Assembly (NCBI GenBank): GCA_900321905.1
Contig: ONXZ01000047.1
Location: forward strand, 1 to 8,403
Direction: 5' to 3'
DNA from: an uncultured Eubacteriales bacterium
GTDB lineage: Bacteria > Bacillota > Clostridia > Oscillospirales > Acutalibacteraceae
DNA: 8,403 nt
How positions within the stretch are numbered: position 1 is the first letter of the stretch; the number at the start of each line of letters is the position of its first letter. A model generated the notes under the pieces. That model did no database searches. It was given only the letters and a program-made list of their open reading frames with translations, and was not told the origin of the DNA. Shown here piece after piece: positions 5,875 to 8,403 of this stretch. The position numbers were made by a program, and so were the translations under genes.

Positions 5875-7005
5875 ATGGATTTTTTACAAACCTTTAAAAG
5901 CCTGTTTTCGGCTTTTGGGGCTCTTGACTGGCGAATGCTTTTTATGATAGGAATAGGCGCACTGCTTGTGTTCCTTGCAATCAAAAAGGAGATGGAGCCC
6001 ACTCTCCTGCTGCCAATGGGATTTGGCGCAATCCTCGTCAACCTGCCGCTTTCAGGCGCAATCGGCGAAGAAGGCCCGATTACCGTACTGTTTAACGCAG
6101 GTATTTCAAACGAACTGTTCCCGCTACTATTGTTTATAGGTATCGGCGCGATGATTGACTTCGGCCCGCTGCTCAAAAATCCGTGGCTTATGCTGTTCGG
6201 TGCGGCAGCGCAGTTCGGTATCTTCTTTACATTCGTGATGGCAGGCTTCTTCTTTGACCTCAAGGACGCTGCTTCAATCGCTATTATCGGTGCGGCGGAC
6301 GGCCCGACATCAATTTTCGTAGCGGACAAACTGCACTCGGAGTATCTCGGCGCGATTATGGTTGCCGCATACTCATATATGGCGCTTGTTCCGATTATTC
6401 AGCCGCCTGTTATCAAGGCTGTAACCACAAAGAAGGAACGCCTTATCCGTATGCCGTACAAGGCAGGCGAAGTTTCAAAAACGACTAAAATCGTATTCCC
6501 TGTAATCGTTACAATCGTTGCAGGTCTTGTTGCACCTGACTCGGTTGCGCTTGTCGGCTTCCTTATGTTCGGCAACCTTATCCGTGAGTGCGGTGTACTC
6601 AATTCCATCAGCGAAACTGCACAAAACGCGTTTGCAAACTCCATCACAATAATGCTTGGTCTTGCAGTTGCTTCAAGAATGTTCTACAAGGACTTTGTTA
6701 AGCCTGAGACATTTATGATTCTCGGTCTTGGTCTTGTAGCGTTTGTATTTGACACAGTCGGCGGCGTTATGTTTGCAAAACTGCTCAACATATTCAGACC
6801 AAAGGACAACAAGATTAACCCGATGATTGGCGCCGCAGGTATTTCGGCGTTCCCGATGAGCGGACGCGTTGTTAACCAACTCGGTCTTAAAGAGGACCCG
6901 CAGAACTTCCTGCTTATGTACTCAATCAGTGTAAACGTGTCAGGTCAGATTGCTTCGGTTATCGCCGGCGGTCTTATCCTCGCTCTCGTTTCACCGCTTG
7001 TTTAA
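5875..7005 (+). CDS. oadB: Sodium-translocating decarboxylase, beta subunit (OadB/GcdB/MmdB family)
   Basis: This membrane subunit decarboxylates carboxybiotin delivered by a carboxyltransferase/biotin-carrier partner and pumps Na+ out of the cell. The 376-residue sequence is complete. GAADGPTSIFVADKL (139-153) contains D142, equivalent by my alignment to D203 of Klebsiella OadB. Y168 lies 26 residues on, the same spacing as Y229. NPMIGAAGIS (315-324) supplies N315, G319 and S324, matching N373, G377 and S382, so the sodium-site residues are intact. About nine membrane segments are visible. The start follows GGAGG at 5863-5867. Which acyl substrate is used (oxaloacetate, methylmalonyl-CoA or glutaconyl-CoA) depends on the alpha subunit, which is not here, so the symbol oadB is by family only. 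A small membrane gene follows 13 nt later. Confidence 0.94.
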   Translation: MDFLQTFKSLFSAFGALDWRMLFMIGIGALLVFLAIKKEMEPTLLLPMGFGAILVNLPLSGAIGEEGPITVLFNAGISNELFPLLLFIGIGAMIDFGPLLKNPWLMLFGAAAQFGIFFTFVMAGFFFDLKDAASIAIIGAADGPTSIFVADKLHSEYLGAIMVAAYSYMALVPIIQPPVIKAVTTKKERLIRMPYKAGEVSKTTKIVFPVIVTIVAGLVAPDSVALVGFLMFGNLIRECGVLNSISETAQNAFANSITIMLGLAVASRMFYKDFVKPETFMILGLGLVAFVFDTVGGVMFAKLLNIFRPKDNKINPMIGAAGISAFPMSGRVVNQLGLKEDPQNFLLMYSISVNVSGQIASVIAGGLILALVSPLV

Positions 7006-7018
7006 GGAGGTATAAAGA

Positions 7019-7216
7019 ATGTTAAATAGTATTTATATCGCAGTAATTCAGATTTTCACTCTTGCAATCGGTTTCAAGCCTGATTCGTGGCAGCAGACAT
7101 TGCCTGCGCTCGTAATCGGAATGATTGGTATTTTCCTTGTAATCGGCATTATCATTATTGCTACTTACACGCTCAACAAGGCGTTTTCAAAAAACAAGGA
7201 CGAAAGCGACGAATAA
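7019..7216 (+). CDS. Small membrane protein, probable decarboxylase gamma (OadG-like) subunit
   Basis: This 65-residue protein has a hydrophobic N-terminus (about 4-18), one strong membrane helix at about 29-53 (LPALVIGMIGIFLVIGIIII is its core) and a charged tail ending KNKDESDE. The GMxGIFLVxG pattern followed by a helix and a short hydrophilic tail resembles OadG-family subunits, which hold the decarboxylase complex together. The gene lies directly after the beta subunit. Its ribosome-binding site GGAGG (7006-7010) begins at the beta gene's stop codon (TAAGGAGG). The initiation region GGAGGTATAAAGA is nearly the same as that of the beta gene (GGAGGTATAAAA). No biotin-carrier or zinc-binding motif is seen. 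The identification rests mainly on context and topology. Confidence 0.75.
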   Translation: MLNSIYIAVIQIFTLAIGFKPDSWQQTLPALVIGMIGIFLVIGIIIIATYTLNKAFSKNKDESDE

Positions 7217-7224
7217 TTAAAGAT

Positions 7225-7244
7225 AAACAAACAAACAAACAAAC
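7225..7244. repeat. Five copies of the tetranucleotide AAAC
   Basis: AAAC is repeated five times without interruption. It starts 8 nt after the end of the 65-residue gene, and its last copies form the left arm of the terminator stem. Read on the minus strand it supplies a GTTT-rich tract downstream of the hairpin. Such runs can change length by slippage, but here it is outside any reading frame. Confidence 0.9.
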
Positions 7245-7277
7245 GGACCTTCTCTGCTCGGAGAAAGTCCGTTTGTT
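7238..7277. terminator. Strong hairpin, probable bidirectional terminator
   Basis: AACAAACGGAC (7238-7248) pairs perfectly with GTCCGTTTGTT (7267-7277). After one C/A mismatch the stem continues with TTCTC (7250-7254) and GAGAA (7261-7265), closing on the 6-nt loop TGCTCG. The plus-strand transcript ends in UUUGUUGUU. The minus-strand transcript ends in a GUUU-rich tract made by the AAAC repeats. It sits between the convergent small-subunit gene and GH78 gene, so it probably stops both. The stem ends 1 nt before the GH78 stop codon. Confidence 0.85.
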
Positions 7278-7278
7278 G

Positions 7279-8403
7279 TTACGCCACAGTAAAGCGCAGC
7301 GGTTGCGGTGTATGGGATAATTCACGCGATTCGTTATTACAGCGGAATACGCCATTTGCTTTTTCGGGATATTCGATTTCAAAGGATATCCCGCTTTTTT
7401 CTTTTTTCCAACTGACGCTGACCTTGCCGAACACTGTCCGGCAGGACGCTCGTGCATACTGCATATCGCACGGAATACGCGGAAGAATATCAATAGTGTC
7501 GGCATTTATCCGGATGCCGCAGATTTGTTCCATAAAGAAAGCGCTGATATTCCCCCAGAAATGATGGTTGTGTGAAGCCAGTCCGTTCGATTCGTCAAAG
7601 CCTTCGCAAAGCGCGGTATCGCCCGCAAGCACCCACTGCATATATGAGGGTGCGGTAGGGTTTTTGAGAATTCTGACGGCGGTATCAACTTCCCCGTTTT
7701 CTGCCAGAAGATGAAATAGCACCCTTGCGCCGAGAACACCCGTGGCGATGTGATAATCATCCTCACAAATACGCTGCAGCAACACCTGAAAGGCTCTGTT
7801 TTTTTCATTGCCTTCGGTAATACCGTAGTAAATACCCATTGCCTGCGCGGTTTGTGAGCCGTCTGCAAAAACACCGGTTTGCGAATCAAACAGATGCGTT
7901 CTGATACTGCTGCGCATTTTGCTTGCAAAAGCACTGCAGCGCTCTGCGTTACTCTCCTCCCCTGCGGCGCAAAACATTTTTGCGGATTTATCGGCAATAT
8001 CAAACGCCTCAATGCTGTCCGTCAGAATCAGCGGCGTTTTTAACTTGTGGGCAGGAGCGCACCAATCGCCGAGACCGATTGCAAGAAGTCCGTTTTCATC
8101 TTTCCTTGTGTCAAGGTAATTGAGATATTTTAAAATGGATTCTTTGCAAATCTCAAACGCGGACAGGTCGTTGTTTTTTTGCAGGATTTGATACGGCAGT
8201 TCCGTCAGAACGCTGTCCCACGCAGGTCCGTTGCCCCACTCAAAACCCCAGCCCCAGGTCGGCACAATACCGGGCAGCGCGCCCTGCTCGTTCTGCGCGG
8301 CGCAAATACCGATAAGCCACTGCTTATAATTTGCCGCGGCGTCATAATACAAAAGCGTGTGCGCAGAGGACAGCGCCGCGTCCGCCGTCCAGCCGTTTTT
8401 TTC
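7279..8403 (-). CDS. GH78-type alpha-L-rhamnosidase, C-terminal part (cut by window edge)
   Basis: The open frame runs from the window edge to a TAA at 7279-7281, giving 374 residues with no start in view. The sequence begins EKNGWTADA, the end of the GH78 motif D-x-P-x-R-E-K-x-G-W, so the family's proposed general-acid glutamate is the first codon here. Further on are GLGDWCAP (residues 109-116 from the edge), the segment QWVLAGDTALCEGF with E267 as candidate general base, and SHNHHFWGNIS, all in the usual order of the (alpha/alpha)6 barrel. IDILPRIP and a beta-rich tail match the C-terminal domain. GH78 enzymes cleave terminal alpha-L-rhamnose from pectin, flavonoid glycosides or bacterial polysaccharides. 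Whether the enzyme is secreted cannot be seen. The gene is convergent with the decarboxylase pair and shares its terminator. The family assignment is good; the substrate is unknown. Confidence 0.87.
   Translation of the reverse strand, partial: EKNGWTADAALSSAHTLLYYDAAANYKQWLIGICAAQNEQGALPGIVPTWGWGFEWGNGPAWDSVLTELPYQILQKNNDLSAFEICKESILKYLNYLDTRKDENGLLAIGLGDWCAPAHKLKTPLILTDSIEAFDIADKSAKMFCAAGEESNAERCSAFASKMRSSIRTHLFDSQTGVFADGSQTAQAMGIYYGITEGNEKNRAFQVLLQRICEDDYHIATGVLGARVLFHLLAENGEVDTAVRILKNPTAPSYMQWVLAGDTALCEGFDESNGLASHNHHFWGNISAFFMEQICGIRINADTIDILPRIPCDMQYARASCRTVFGKVSVSWKKEKSGISFEIEYPEKANGVFRCNNESRELSHTPQPLRFTVA

Noticed and set aside
5766..6329. Minus-strand open frame of 187 codons opposite the decarboxylase beta gene
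   Set aside because: It is antisense to a clearly conserved coding sequence, has low-complexity Ser/Pro/Ile/Lys content typical of an antisense shadow, and would also run through the beta gene's promoter.

Overview
The window looks like ordinary chromosome of an anaerobic gut or rumen Firmicute, most probably a Ruminococcus-like member of the Clostridia (Oscillospiraceae). This is an inference. It rests on strong GGAGG ribosome-binding sites, TTGNNN/TATAAT promoters with 17-18 bp spacers, a threonine-rich linker in a surface protein, a PUA-less ProB, a DUF5050 protein, a sodium-pump decarboxylase beta subunit, and glycogen and plant-polysaccharide enzymes. No phage, transposase, CRISPR array, tRNA or rRNA was seen.

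Layout, left to right. (1) Positions 1-653, minus strand: the first 217 codons of glycogen phosphorylase (glgP), behind its own near-consensus promoter. (2) Positions 840-5676, minus strand: a gene run transcribed proB, proA, a membrane-anchored DUF5050 beta-propeller-like protein, then a COG2244 (Wzx-type) polysaccharide flippase. proB/proA are separated by 1 nt and proA/DUF5050 overlap by 1 nt. The DUF5050 and flippase genes are separated by an 84-bp array of 7-bp repeats that reverses orientation part-way and can fold into a stem. (3) Positions 5677-5874: a divergent promoter region. It holds a strong proBA promoter, three 11-bp AT-rich direct repeats behind its -35 box, a small TTGCG/CGCAA inverted repeat, and the promoter of the rightward genes. 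(4) Positions 5875-7216, plus strand: a sodium-translocating decarboxylase beta subunit and a 65-residue one-helix membrane protein that looks like its small gamma subunit. (5) Positions 7225-7280: a strong hairpin, probably a bidirectional terminator between convergent genes. (6) Positions 7279-8403, minus strand: the C-terminal part of a GH78-type alpha-L-rhamnosidase, cut by the window edge about where the family's catalytic acid lies.

The genes cover several separate jobs: carbon storage (GlgP), proline synthesis (ProB, ProA), envelope polysaccharide export (flippase), an uncharacterised surface or extracytoplasmic protein (DUF5050), sodium-gradient energy conservation (OadB and the small subunit), and breakdown of rhamnose-containing plant glycans or glycosides (GH78). 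I did not find a convincing new multi-gene system. The observations most worth a second look are the phase-preserving inverted heptad array at 2284-2367, the translational linkage of a DUF5050 protein to proBA, the decarboxylase beta/gamma pair without an adjacent carboxyltransferase, and the helically spaced repeats upstream of proB.
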